From Augochlora pura (Eukaryota > Arthropoda > Insecta > Hymenoptera > Halictidae), in assembly GCF_028453695.1 (NCBI RefSeq), contig NC_135773.1:23919782-23983781 (forward strand): a stretch of DNA of 64,000 nucleotides. The letters run 5' to 3'. Every line of letters starts with the position of its first letter. The first letter of the stretch is position 1. Shown piece by piece: positions 34,154-45,801 of this stretch. Under the pieces are notes generated by a model. That model worked only from the letters and a program-made list of their open reading frames with translations. It did no database searches and was not told the DNA's origin. A program made the position numbers and the translations under genes.

Positions 34154-35020
34154 AATCACGGACGTTCCACGCGCGGATTCCGGCCCGTGCTATCTGCTGC
34201 CGCGCCAACCCCCTTTTATCGCGTTCTTTACGTTTCAACTTCACCTTTCACTTTTCTAGCTCAATTATCTGTCGATGGTGGAGAAGGTGTCGAACAAGCA
34301 CTCCATAATTTTGTCTAAAGGCTTGCTTAACCTTTCGATCCGCGGCCGGCACGATGCCATAAGCGGAGTCGCTGATATTGTATCGTATTTTGAAGAGTAC
34401 GCAATTCTTCGTCGTCGTTCGTCTCGATTCGCGAACAAATTATTTACGGCGCGCCGTAGCTCACGTCGTCCGACCAACAGATTAGGTTTCCGAAATATCC
34501 TTTTCCTCGCGTATCTGACCGGACGAAAGAGAGAGAGAGAGAGAGAGAGAACCGCATCGATTAGTAAGAATTCCTGGTGTAACCGAATTACGTTCGCTAT
34601 AAACACGTTTCTATTCGCGATCCGAGATAATAAATTCATGCCGCGGCATCGGAACGATCTCAACTAATGTTCCAACGTTTTAAATTTAAACCGTCTCCTT
34701 TGACATATTTACGACAATTACGGCGAGAAATTCTTCTTCCAGCTATTATCCGGAGACTGGTTAATTCGAGCGTGTAATTAAATCGGTGTCGGATACCCGT
34801 TGCTATAAATTATTTTATCTAAGCAATGATATTGTTATTTTGTCTATGTAATGATACTATTATTTTATCTATGTAATGATACTGTTATTTTATCTATGTA
34901 ATGATACTATTATTTTATCTCCGTTAATTCTTTGCTTGAATAAAATAGAGGTTTTCGTGATTATTTCGAATAGCCTATATTTTACCGTGTAGCAGCTTTT
35001 ATTGCACGCAACACTTTACG
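34154..35020. other. Mixed stretch without a recognised gene
   Basis: At 34265-34667, 132 codons (-) and 130 codons (+) are open over the same DNA with an inner (GA)n run at 34528-34551. Neither frame has a motif and they exclude each other. A 25-bp minisatellite lies at 34810-34920. Confidence 0.4.
34810..34920. repeat. 25-bp minisatellite, about 4.4 copies
   Basis: Tandem units built on ATGTAATGATACTATTATTT, nearly identical. Confidence 0.92.
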
Positions 35021-35960
35021 TGAAACTATATAAGAAGACGTAAAGGACTACTGTGTAGCGACGCGCTCAAGCCGACCGTCCTTTTTTCTAGACGCGACGA
35101 TGCCGCCCGTTACGCCCCCGCCCGGTTTCTTTTGTCCTTTAAGAAAACCGCCCCTCGAGCACTTAAATCTCGGACGCCGTGGTCGCGTTGCATTCCAACG
35201 TCAGGTATACCCGATTAGTTCCGTCGCGCTCCGACGAAAAAAGAGAAACCAGGTGGAGGGCCGAGAAAGGAGCGGAAACGACGAAAGGGTTGCAAAAACA
35301 GCGGAGGACTGTCCGCCGGCTATACGGACGAAAGCGGAGCCGCCGGAACGTCGCGTTAAGCGTTTCGACGGGAAAACCGGAAGGGCAACGAATAAATATT
35401 CATCGGCCCATTTCGAATTTCATGTTACGGCGATGGATCTATACCGGGATATGCCTAACGGTACCCGATCTCCTCCCGACCCGACCGGCAACCTGTGCGC
35501 GCTCGACGCGGCAACCCGCGCCTCCGAAGCTCGTCGACGACGACGACGACGACGCTGCAGCAACTTGGCCGCGAAACGTGACTCGGATGCACCGGTGCGC
35601 GAAAGTGGAAATACCGGCGACTCGTCGGCGAATTCGACGCGGGCAACTTCTCTCACCTGTTGCACGAGACGCGGCGTCGATACCGCGAACCGATTTGTTT
35701 TCGAGCATTGTTGAGGTAGGACCGCGACGGTAGACGCGGCGCTCGCGGCCCGCCTCGTCCCGTCTCGATTTCTCTTCGTCCGAATCGGAGGTAATAACCG
35801 ATGGAAAACCAGATAGCAAACTTCCAACGGTTTCCCCCCACAGCGCGAGCGATTGTTCCAAGGCACTTCATTTTGTACTTCGTCCCGCAACGCTGCAATT
35901 TCCGACGTCGACGCGGCGAAGCTGTTCTTGCCGGCTACCTTGTTATTTAACCCTTCCAAA
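35021..35960. other. GC-rich island with TATA box and overlapping open frames
   Basis: TATATAA at 35027-35033 stands about 70 bases before an ATG at 35100 that opens 204 codons to 35714 (+), starting MPPVTPPPGFFCPLRK. That arrangement could be a compact TATA-driven transcript. However, frames of 184 codons (+, 35179), 179 codons (-, 35420) and 140 codons (-) cover the same DNA. The translations are Arg-rich, with an Arg run from a (GAC)n repeat near 35535, and no domain is recognised. I do not call a gene. Confidence 0.25.
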
Positions 35961-37400
35961 CTCGATTCGATCTCCGACGCGAGGCCAAAGGTTCAACGGT
36001 CTTGAAAAAAAGAACGAATTTCCGTGCTTGGATTCTTACGGTACAACGGTCATTCTTTGGACGAGGCCTTCTTTTATTAAAGATATTTAATTTCGTTTAA
36101 CTCCTTCCTCCTGCAGAGAGTCGGATCATCGATGAAAACAGACGAAAATCGAAGAAAACAGACGAAAATCGAAGAAAGACAGACATCTCGTTTTCTGCAG
36201 TTTTATTTCGTCGCAGTCGAAAATTACGGCGATTATTTATATTTCATCTCGGCGCAGCCTCGGCGTTTTGAGGTCAAGTTTTACAAGAGCCGCCGCGGCA
36301 GGCGTTCTCACGCACTTTTGCAGAGACCTATGCACTTACAGTGTTTAAGGCCATTTATTGCGCAATAAAAAGACGATATAGTAACGATACCGGCGGCGCG
36401 CACCGTGCTGCGGGAGCCGCACTAAACATGACGGATTTGTACCTTATCTTCGACAAACGCGCAAACAATGTACACGCTCGCGTGTGTCGCGTGTCGGTTG
36501 TTGCGCGAGTATCCGTGCGGCGCGTCGAGGAGGGCCCGCGAAGTCAAGGTGGAAACTAATGTCCTCGTATTCGTCGTGCCGCAACATCGATCTCTGTTCT
36601 GCGCGCGAACCGACCGTTTTCGAGGAACACGTTGCCTGGTCCGCGTTCTGCTCGGAAATGGAATAATCGAATAAATAAAATCGAAGGGAACCGCGGTCAA
36701 CGGCGAAGCAACGTAAGTTGATTCCCCTTGTTAACGCGGAAACGAGTTCGTAAAAAGCTTAATGCTGTCCGGCATTGTTTCGCGTCGAAAAGAGACGGGA
36801 CTGCTTCGCGAAAAGCAATCACGGTAAAATGTAAACCTTGTTTAACCGACCCCGATGGCTTTTGTTCTATATTTAGCGAGCGCTGTTAGACGATATTGGG
36901 TTTTGCTTGAATTCAATTTTTCTCTCGGCCAATTAATGATAAATTGGTGCATTGTAAAATGGTAACGATAGGAGGTTGATAGAATTATGAAACCGAATGA
37001 GAACGCGTTGCGTATATTTTTCGTAAGAGGGAAAGGTTGCGGTCTATTGTGATAAAAATTCCGATGTGGGTCAAATGTGACTCACGGTCTGCCTTGTCAC
37101 TGTTTTTGGACTGTTCGAGGACTAGCCCTCGGATGACGGTGCCCGGGCCTATTTCGCTACGGCTTTCCAAGGCACCGTCTTGTTTGCTCAGCTTTCGACA
37201 GCTACGTCTACTGGACCCGATATTTCCAAGCTTTGAAAATGGAGTTTTTTTTACAGCAAAAATTCTTCCCATTTCTATTGGTCATTGATGATTAATAGCT
37301 TAATCGGTGATCAATGCTCGGATAAATAGAGACCCAGCAAAGATGAAACGCCAGACAGAGTAGTTCAATGCAGTTTAATACCGATAACGAAAAATAGGAG
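35961..37400. other. Mixed stretch without a recognised gene
   Basis: Moderate GC. A short duplication of AAAACAGACGAAAATCGAAG lies at 36134-36178. Frames of 60-95 codons overlap on both strands at 36341-36700 and 36985-37288. AAC|GTAAGT at about 36709 resembles a donor without an exon. No gene seen. Confidence 0.45.
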
Positions 37401-37879
37401 AAACGTGTGTCGATCAAATTGTTAATAAATAGTGAAAATTAAGCAACGCTGATCCCTGCAACGTAATCGTTGCAAGTGGCAAAATAAAAGGATTCGCGTG
37501 TTTCGCAACTGGTAAAACGAAGCGTGAACCGCCCGTTCGGACTCCGTGGAAAGTGTGTCACGCCGACACGAGGGACGGATGAGGGTTAATTGGTCATACC
37601 GTTTGCTACCCCAAAAATCGATCGTGGTTACCGAGCCTGTCAAGATCCTGCGACGAACTCTCGCAGGTAAACGGGTGGCATCCGCGAGCTCGCAGATTAG
37701 AAAGCCCGATGATGAAGAGGCGATCCCCGATCTCGGCGCGCGCGCCGATCTTGGATGCACGATCGAAACTGGAGGGGTAGAGCGAGGGGAGCGATCGAGG
37801 GTAGCGACGGTCACGGTCCAGATTGCTGGGTCAAGAGAGCACCGAGCGTTTCGCGAAAAGGCAAGTCCGGGGTACGTAC

Positions 37880-38036
37880 CTGTCACACGCGGATCTCTCG
37901 GCGTTTCTTCCGCTGGGTTGGCTGCAGGCTGGCTGGTTCGCTGCTCGCTTCTCTTTCGCGGTGTTTCGCGCTCTTTCTCTCTCGCTCTCTCGCCCCTGAT
38001 CTCTCTGTTTCTCTCGCCCTGTTTGGTCAGGGCCAT
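37880..38036 (-). other. Possible minus-strand 5' exon, perhaps with start codon
   Basis: On the minus strand, GTGACAG|GTACGTACC gives a near-consensus splice donor (exon edge at 37880). An ATG at 38036-38034 with a favourable GCATGG context opens a frame (MALTKQGERNREI...) in phase with the donor. The peptide is largely Arg/Glu because it crosses a GAGA repeat, so this may be untranslated leader instead. GGTACGTACC is itself palindromic, so a weaker plus-strand donor exists at the same place. No downstream exon was identified. Confidence 0.2.
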
Positions 38037-38280
38037 GCGTCATCGGCGCAGAATCGGCTGCGCTTCGGAAGAACGTGGACGCGGCGGACACGAACACGGA
38101 CGCGGATGCGGCCTCGGACACACGGTGTGCCAGAGAGCCGGGAAGAAAGAGAGCCGGGGCCGCGGCGCGCGGTTGCGGCAGTCGCGGCGGTCGCGGCGGT
38201 TGCGGCGGCAGGGCTGGCCAGCGAGGCGGAGCGCGCCGAGATATTTGGTGGGCTCGAAAATAGCAACAGCGTTGTCCTCT

Positions 38281-38607
38281 ATGGTGTGCACGGGCTCCCT
38301 CTTCGCCTTCCTCTCGGTCGTCGTGCTCGTCGTCCCGTTCTTCTTGTTGCTCTTATCGGTCCGCTCGGCACTGGCAGCCTCGCACCGCCCAGTAACCCGC
38401 TCCGGTCGCTCCACCAGCTCGCACTTTTCTAGAACACGCGTCGCCGTCGTCGTCGTTGCCGTCGTTGTTGCTTCTTGTCACTTGACCGCCTTCCGCTCTT
38501 CCCTCACTCGGTCACTCAGCTGCACGCGTATCTCCGGATGCAGCGAGCAGCACTCGCGAGACGCGATTAAGGCGAGTCGATACCGCGCCAATTACACCAG
38601 CCGATAA
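38281..38607 (+). CDS. Open frame resembling a signal peptide, probably chance
   Basis: From ATG 38281 the plus strand reads MVCTGSLFAFLSVVVLVVPF, then further Leu and a small-residue ALA site, which is what a secretory signal looks like. The mature part would be about 75 residues, Ser/Arg-rich with a second Val-rich run, ending at TGA-free TAA near 38605. It lies inside a much longer open frame (from 37546) in pyrimidine-rich DNA, where Leu/Val/Phe codons arise automatically. The opposite strand is open too. I give it little weight. Confidence 0.1.
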   Translation: MVCTGSLFAFLSVVVLVVPFFLLLLSVRSALAASHRPVTRSGRSTSSHFSRTRVAVVVVAVVVASCHLTAFRSSLTRSLSCTRISGCSEQHSRDAIKASRYRANYTSR

Positions 38608-39329
38608 CCCCGAATTCGTCTCGCGGGACCCAAGCACCCCTCTATCTCGCCTCGGAGAGTCGGCCCCGTGCGACCCTAAACCCAACACGACGAACAACCG
38701 TATTCGAGCACCAAGGTAGCTAAGCCTGGCGCGCAGCCATCCTCGAACGCGCACGAGAGATCGTGGCTGGCGGAGATCGACCCGCGATCCGCAGACAGAC
38801 ACGTTAGCTCCAGGAACACGTTACCGCGTAGGGCGAACCCCGTGCATGCTCCTCCGAAGACTCTTCTTCACCCCTGCAGACTGTGTAACACGCCGCGGCG
38901 TCGAAAGTGCTGCGACAAACGGCGGGGCCTGCGATCCCTGACCTCTCTCGACCAGGGTGCCTCCTCTCTCTCCGGTATCCCTTCGATGACCCCGCTCGCT
39001 GGTACCGAAAGGGTAGCCCCGTTCCCTTGGAGCCAGTCAGGCTCGTCCGACGGCGTTTTCCATTCGCCTCCCCTCGTTCCTTCCGTCTCTCCGTCGCGCG
39101 GTTCTCCTCTCCCGTTCGCACGTGCACGCGGCTCGAAACGCCGGAATCCCGTCTCGAGCAGGCCGAGAGAGAGAGAGAGAGAGAGAGAAACGGAGAGATG
39201 CTCGCGGCTCCGCGGTTCGCGCGCGACTGGCTGAGGGCGAGAGTCGTTATTGGGAGCAGAGCGCGCCGCTCCGGTGAAGTCTGTTCGCTCGTCCGCCCCT
39301 CTCTGTCTCTCCAACCCCCGGACCGCGTT

Positions 39330-40080
39330 GCACGACGTTGCTCTCCCTCTCTTTTTCCCCATCTCTCTCTCTTTCTCCCTCTCTCTCTCTTTCTCCATCT
39401 TTCCCTTTCTCTCCTTCTCTCTCTCTCTCTCGTTCTCGTCGTGCCCCACTCTCGCTACCTCTCAGTCCCGCCGGTTCTCCATCGCTCTCGCACCGCTTGC
39501 TACCCGCCTTCTCCACCCTCCGTTCGCCGACGACCGCAGCTCTACCTTCTTGCTCACTCCCCCCCTCTCTCTCTCTCTCTCGCCCTTTTCCCGTCCCCGA
39601 CTCTCTCCTGCTGCCCGCAGGCCTGAATCGGTCTCGTTCTCTCCGCCGCGAAGGAGCCTCCTCTCCGTCGCTCGGTTTCACTCTCTTCTTCACTCCGTTT
39701 CGCTCCGGCGTGGCTCTCCTGCTCCCTCGGCCGGCTCGTTCCGGCGCGGAGCGGCGTTCACTCTCGGCTCCCGTTCGACGCGGAGCAGGCGCGAAACGAA
39801 CGAAACCGAAACTTAAGCTCTCGGCTGTCACCTCCTCCGTCTCTTCTCGCGCTGCTGGCCCGCGACTTCGATTCGCCTCTTCCTCGTCCCTTGGTCTCCT
39901 TCGCGGCGTCTTTCTATCCTTCGGTCTCCTTCCCTCTTTCTTATCCTCTTTCTCTCATTCTCTTTCTCGCACGCTCTCACTCTCTCTCTTTTTCCCTTGG
40001 TTTCTCTCTCTTTTACTCTTGGTCTCTCTCTCTCTCTCTCTCTTTTTCTCTCGGTCTCTCTCGACGTCCAACCCTCTCTC
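39330..40080. repeat. Long low-complexity pyrimidine tract
   Basis: About 750 bases dominated by CTCTCT, TTTCTC, CCTCTC and related words on the plus strand with few purines, GC-rich between. Potential triplex (H-DNA) former and a dense array of GAGAG words on the minus strand. Confidence 0.8.
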
Positions 40081-40253
40081 GCTCATTCCTCCGAGCTGCC
40101 GTCTCCACGCGCGGAGGAACTCGGGCTGCGCGTAGGCCTCTCGTTCCCGTGCCGAGGAAGACGCGCTCTACGCTGTCCGAAACTGGTTGGAGAGATGGCC
40201 GACCAGCCAGGCACTCGTTTCGGCATCGTAATCAACTGGCCAGACTGCTGTTC

Positions 40254-40303
40254 CACACACACACACAAACACACACAGAGAGAGACACACACACAGGCAC
40301 ATG
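40254..40303. repeat. (CA)n microsatellite, interrupted
   Basis: CACACA blocks with AAA and GAGAGA interruptions, at the edge of the pyrimidine-rich island. Confidence 0.85.
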
Positions 40304-40512
40304 ACCGGCCGGGGCCATCCTCCCCTCTGCGATCATCGTTCTCACCCTACTTTTACCCACCCCTTCTTTCTGCATTCCAGACGAACCTCGGCCAAGGGAA
40401 TGAGTCCCCGATGCGCGCGCGTTTACGTCGCTCTTAGAGAATCGGTGTACGAAAGTCAGGCAGCTGTTCGATCCGATCTGATACGCGACCAGCCTTCTTC
40501 TTCTTCTTCCTT

Positions 40513-40548
<36 letters not shown>

Positions 40549-40900
40549 CTTTCTCTTTCTCCTTCGTTTTTGACTTTCTTTTCCGAGTTCTTCCGCGGGC
40601 ATCGCGCCCATTTTTCGCGCGCGGAAAACTGTATCGCGCCGATACAGGCCGACGACGAACCACGCGGGATCGCTCGACGTACAGAAACTCGACACAAAAA
40701 ACCATAGAATTCGAGTGAAAGCGGCGAGTCGCAGCGCGCCGTAACGGCGATCGCGCGTGGCATCGCGCACGATAGCTCGCCGAGAACTCGCGTAATTCCG
40801 TCGGCGACACACGCTTATCGCTCGAGGAAACGGTCGCCGAAATTCACGCTCGCTCGGTCGAGCGACCGATCCCCCGTAATCGTTAAATAAAGAATTCTGT

Positions 40901-42993
40901 GAATACGGACGCCGATTCTTTGCCGCGAACCGTCTCTTTCGCAGTGTAACAATATTCGACAGACATTGACAGACGTGTTTGCAATTTACATTGAATTCCT
41001 GATTATTTGTCAGCGCGTGTCGCGGCTCCGCGAGATCGGCCTCTGTTCTCGATTTCGTCGCGCGAAATTAAAATATTCATTTTCGAGTCTCCGCGTTCGA
41101 GCGACAAGTTTCGTCGATAGAAACAGAGAAATTAAGTGTCACGAGATAGCGAAGTCGATCGGAGCGTGGAATTACGGTTGACTGTTATAATCGCCGCCGA
41201 ATATCTCTCTCGAGCGGAAATTGGGGAAGGAAGGAGCAAACATAATTATTGACCTACCCTCTTACCTCTTCCCTGTGTGCCGACCGGGAGGGGCGCGTGT
41301 TATCCGCGAGGGAAAAAAGAAAAAACATAGTACTCGTCCACGGTTTATTAGCTGTTTTACGCGTCGCGGATCCGCGTACGGGAATCTCTCGATAAAAAAG
41401 GACGAGACGAACGAACGCGGGGGTAACGCCTCGGATGAAAGTTCCCCTCCGTAGAAAGTGTACACAGCCGATCGACTTTTTAGATACGATCGAATTACTT
41501 CCGACGACGGCGGGATGGGGGGGTAAAGGAAGCCCAGATGGAATTCAATTTCGTTTCAGTTTGTTCGCCGGGGATTCGACGTTCCCGCCGTAATCTCTGG
41601 CATTGTCTTCCGCGGCGCTTTTCGTCCGGCCGAATTCGAGCTCGAATCCAAGCTCGAATTCGAGCTCGAATTCCGCTCGGAATTTCTTGCGCGATTTCGG
41701 GCAGCGCCGAAACGATTCGACGCTCTATCCGTCAGCTATTCGACAGCCTTTGAACGATCAACGATTACCAGCCGAGGATCTCCTCGTGAATTTTTCAACG
41801 TCGTTACCGAATATAATGGAGAATCAACAGGTTGGCATCGTAGCGTAATTATTTCAAAGAACTCACCTTTTTCCCTCGTCCCGGTTAACGCCTACAGCGC
41901 CGCGTCTTCCGCAAACGGGACCTGGAACACGAGGTTCGGATCAGCTAGTGTAATAAACGTGCTCGAATGTATGTTATTGGATTAATTAAGCGTTACCAGC
42001 CTCGCCGTGCTTGCTCGACTACAATGATAGCGATCGCCGAAGAAAAAATGTGTAGCCATTACACGCGCTAGGACATAGGGAACATAGTTCGCTCGAAGGA
42101 TGCGCGATTAAAACGATACGCGACGCGTCTGCGAGACCAGCGAAAATAATTATTGGCAAGCAATGTATGCTGCAAGGGTCGCGGAACGAGACGCGCGACG
42201 CGCTTTTATCCGAAGCCCTAGATAATCTATGCGACGTTCCTTCCGATAGGAAATTACTAAAACGACCCGGATAGCGCGGTGTTCCGCCGCGCGGCGCTCT
42301 CGGGGCGCATTAAAAGAAAATTATTGAGCTTCATTTTGATACGATCGGTTATCGCGAAGCTCGTTAATGGGCTTCCGGTAGATAAAGGCGTCGGCTTGAA
42401 TAAAAACAATGTGACGAAAGCGTAGAACCTGTCCCCGCGATCGAAAGTCGTCGACACCGAAGGAACAGAGACGCGACCTAAAGGTAGGATTTCCCGCAAG
42501 CGTCGGGAGCATAAACGCGCGTAGGATATCCCGCCACGAAGACGCCGAATCGCGGAGAAAGCTCTCGTCGATTTTCCACAGTTTCCATCGGGATGAAAAT
42601 GTCGAAATGCTGCGGAGCCGATATTTTTTACAGCGATCGGTCGACAACACCGGATTGCGCAATTTTAGTCGTCGTCGTGAGCCGACACGTTTTCGATTTC
42701 TATCGAACCTGGCAACGTTATCGCGCTCGACGATCGACGCTAACTACTCGCATTGATCGATCCCAATGAAACTGCAATATCTTCGATACACACCCACCCT
42801 GCGCGAATAGAAATGCTTCACGCGGCGTGATTTTAATCGAACAACGAGATCGTCGACCTATTATCCTATTGATAGTTATTCCGCGCGTTCTCCGGTCAGA
42901 GGTTTTTAATCAGCGTGAACGAATCAGAACACTTTTATTTCTACATGCTGGATTTAGCTGCGTTTAACACGTTGGCGGTGTTGTAACTGTGCT
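40901..42993. other. Mixed stretch without a recognised gene
   Basis: Moderate GC. Frames of 63-113 codons on both strands have no motif; the longest is 42321-42662 (-). GAAGAG|GTAAGAG on the minus strand at about 41265 resembles a donor. A tandem pair of 18-bp near-palindromes is at 41632-41673. The stretch ends at the first assembly gap. Confidence 0.45.
41632..41673. repeat. Tandem pair of 18-bp palindromes
   Basis: GAATTCGAGCTCGAATTC at 41656-41673 is a perfect palindrome. A copy with one or two changes precedes it at 41632-41649, 24 bases apart. Confidence 0.85.
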
Positions 42994-43093
42994 NNNNNNN
43001 NNNNNNNNNNNNNNNNNNNNNNNNNNNNNNNNNNNNNNNNNNNNNNNNNNNNNNNNNNNNNNNNNNNNNNNNNNNNNNNNNNNNNNNNNNNNN
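42994..43093. other. Assembly gap (100 N)
   Basis: Exactly 100 N, the conventional placeholder for a gap of unknown size. Confidence 0.99.
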
Positions 43094-43815
43094 TACGAGG
43101 ATACGGCCGCGTACACACACACGTATACATACAGAAAAGCGGCACTGCGCCACGGATAGAGCGACGGTCGACCTTGTCTCGTGACGTCACCGACCGTCTA
43201 GACGAGATCCACCGCTTTCAATGTCCCCCATTCTCCCCCATTCTTGGATTAAATTCGAGAACGAAAAAACTCAAAACGAGCCACGACGGGCAACCCGATC
43301 CACCCGTTCAGCGGATTCGCCGCATTAATTTCGACAAGCTCGAGCCTCCTGTCTCGCTCCGGTGATCGTGGGACCCCGCGTGTTCTCGCTTCGCGTGTAC
43401 GCCTACTACGAAGGCCTCGCTCTCTCTGCTCCGAACGTCGCGCGCGCGGTTGCTCCATTGCCACGCTAAACGCTGCCACGTCCTTCTTTGCCCCCCTCCT
43501 GCCCCGATCGTCTTCGTCTTCTTCTTCTTCTTTTTCTTTTTCCTTCAAATCCACCGTCTCCACCCCTCCCACAACTATCTCCGTGGCTCCTAATGCGAAG
43601 AGGAAGCCTGGCGGTGGTCTGAAGCCTATATCTACGATACTACGCCCTCGTCTACCTCTCGCGGACGCAATGCGCTCCATAGTCCTCTCCAAAGACTCAC
43701 CCTTCGCAGTCGCGCGTCTGGCTTAGGTCCCGGGAAGGGAAATCTGGTTCCAGCCGCCTTCTCTCTCTCTCTCTCTCTCCCTCTCCTTCTCCTCCTTCTC
43801 CCTTTGACTCTTTCT

Positions 43816-43853
<38 letters not shown>

Positions 43854-44150
43854 CTCTCTATTCCCTTCTATCTTTCTTCTCCTTTCTCTCTCTTTCTCCC
43901 TTCGTCTCTTTCGCTTTGTCCTTCCCTCCCCGCCCGGGACTCTCTTTGTAGATAAAATGAGCACGATGACTAAATTCCCTACGCTTCGCCGTCCGATCAT
44001 TCATCGTCCGATATCGTCGTCGTGGACCCGACCCTGTTGGGTACGCTAGGACGCCGTAATTGGCTCTAGAACCTCGTTCACCGTAGCATCTGTTCACCCT
44101 AGCATACGTTCGAGTACGGTAGCGGTCACGGAGACTGAAGAAAGTAGTGG
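43094..44150. other. GC-rich island 8
   Basis: GC-rich, with a (CT)n-rich plus strand at 43740-43920, including (CT)n runs at 43756-43784 and 43818-43850, and a CTTCTTCTT run near 43515. Minus frames of 119-147 codons and a plus frame of 81 codons are low-complexity products of these repeats. It may be a promoter island like that at 37.5-40.9 kb. No gene is demonstrated. Confidence 0.45.
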
Positions 44151-45717
44151 TTTCGTTTCCTTTTCGTGCAAGGAATAATATCATTTTTGTGAAAATGCCA
44201 CTGCCGGCAAGGTACATTCGTTTCCTAAAGCGACGGACGATCTGCGTCTTTTAACAGTTGTTTGGTAATTAAGTATTTCTACCTTTGAAAATAAAAATAA
44301 AAAATATAAAAAATATATATATATATATATATATAGAACGATAGGAATTACGTCATACGTTTACTAGAACGATCAAGCATTGTATGCAAAGGGGGACAGA
44401 ATTTTATTCCGACTCAAAAGAACGAACTATCTCTAATCTCTAGATTGCGGCGTATCTGCTCTGAAAAAAGCCGCTTCCTCTCGCGCGTCGCGTAATCAGC
44501 GCGCGGCTGTCCCGAATACAGAACGAAAGAAGAAAATTGGTATAATTCAGGACAGAAGGGGTTAACAACGAGAAGCCAACGAGCCACGCGTGATTCTGAG
44601 CTCACCGCAAAGGGTAGTGCGCGTAATAAGAGCAGCTGTGAAACGCAAGGCGAGAAAAGGGTGGTAGTTGTGGTTATGGTTGTGGTGGTAGCCACTGCAG
44701 TGGTGGTATTAGTAGCGGTGGTGGTGGTGGTAGTCGTCGAATACCCCCGAGAAAAAGAGAGAAGGAACGTTGGAGATCCTGTTGCGAACGGTTTGCAGCA
44801 GGACACAGCCAAGATCCCTTCTCCTTCGTCGCGGCGTAGAAACGCGTGCTCGCCTCCTCGCGGAGTCGGAAGTTAAAGTGCCGATCGATGTACGCACCCC
44901 GCGCGACCACACCCGTCGATGTTCCACCGTCGACTCCGCTTGCCGAACTTCGAGGAATCGATACTTATATCATCGCGTCATTCAATATCGAGTGGACGCA
45001 CGAACGCGCGGCGTTCACCGTCACGGGATTAAACAATCGAGACGATTGCTTCTCGGACAGAGAAATCAATATCTTCTCAGCAATTATTTGCGATTTTACT
45101 GTTTATTAACAGGTCGAATCGATCGTTTTATCGCCTCGTCGAAAAGCATGAAATACTGAAAAATAAGGCTGGCCCGAGATACTCCTGGATTCAAATTGAA
45201 ATATATTAAAATAGATGAAATAGACTAAAAATTGAAATTCGTTGTTAGAAACTGGATAATCGAGTAACGATGTTTATATCCACAGTCGAAATCTTATCCA
45301 GTCCTACCGGAGAGTGTATTACAAGTAAATCGACCTGCAAGAATTCCGCAGCCCATCGGGGATATTCCTCGGTGGCCTCCAATCTTTCTCGGCAACGGGT
45401 TCTCTGCAATATAATCTACTTAGTGGCACCTTAGCAGAGATTTTTCACGCGAACGCGAGAAAGCACGCGCGCCGCCAGTTATGCTCCTGGTAATCCTCCG
45501 CCGCACGGAGTATCCATTTTGCGAGCATGCGAACACGCGGACGCGGAATCTTTTAATTCAACGAAATCGCCGGAAAGCCTTCGAGGCGGAGACCGGTCGT
45601 GCTTGTTTCGATTATCGAAAACGATTTCAACGAGTGTCGCGCGCGCGCGCGCGCGGAACGGCGAGCTAATAATTCGAATCGTCAAGTTAAGAAATAAAAC
45701 TTTTTTATCTGTTCGCA
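44151..45717. other. Mixed stretch without a recognised gene
   Basis: AT-rich at 44270-44400 with an (AT)n run at 44318-44333. Moderate GC at 44450-45110 with a 132-codon minus frame and a 129-codon plus frame overlapping around a GTG/GGT repeat at 44661-44739. AT-rich at 45160-45300. A (CG)n run lies at 45637-45656. Confidence 0.4.
44661..44739. repeat. GTG/GGT-rich trinucleotide repeat
   Basis: About 80 bases of GTGGTA, GTTGTG and GTGGTG units. It gives Val runs on one strand and Thr runs on the other. Confidence 0.85.
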
Positions 45718-45801
45718 GGCGAACTCGATACGCGTGGTACGTACCCGTCAATGGCTTATGCAATTCGCGACACGATTGCGGCGCAAGACTATTTAACATA
45801 A
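45718..45801 (+). CDS. Candidate internal coding exon, product unknown
   Basis: TTTTTTATCTGTTCGCAG ends at 45717, one of the better acceptors in the window. ATAAAA|GTACGTTG at 45796-45809 is a usable donor. One frame is open across 28 codons, contains RYAWYVPVNGLC, and stops two codons after the donor. The peptide is not recognised. A 131-codon minus frame (45479-45874) covers the same DNA and is an alternative. No partner exon found. Confidence 0.18.
   Translation, partial: GELDTRGTYPSMAYAIRDTIAAQDYLT

Larger units (their letters stand above)
37401..40900. other. GC-rich island 7, the largest in the window
   Basis: About 3.4 kb of GC- and CpG-rich DNA, strongly strand-asymmetric from about 38900 to 40570, where the plus strand is C/T-rich. 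It contains a (CT)n-dominated tract at 39330-40080, (GA)n at 39163-39189, (CA)n at 40254-40303 and (CT)n at 40519-40545. Open frames of 146-353 codons cover it in up to five frames at once, so none can be taken as coding on length. It looks like a promoter/5'-exon island. GAGA-type sites are dense (inference). Confidence 0.5.

Noticed and set aside
37546..40573. Open frames of up to 353 codons in the 37.5-40.9 kb island
   Set aside because: Up to five frames are open at once because the DNA is pyrimidine-biased and lacks A-rich stops. No domain is recognised.
42941..43190. Open frames crossing the N gaps at 42994, 49470 and 50638
   Set aside because: Translation through N is meaningless.
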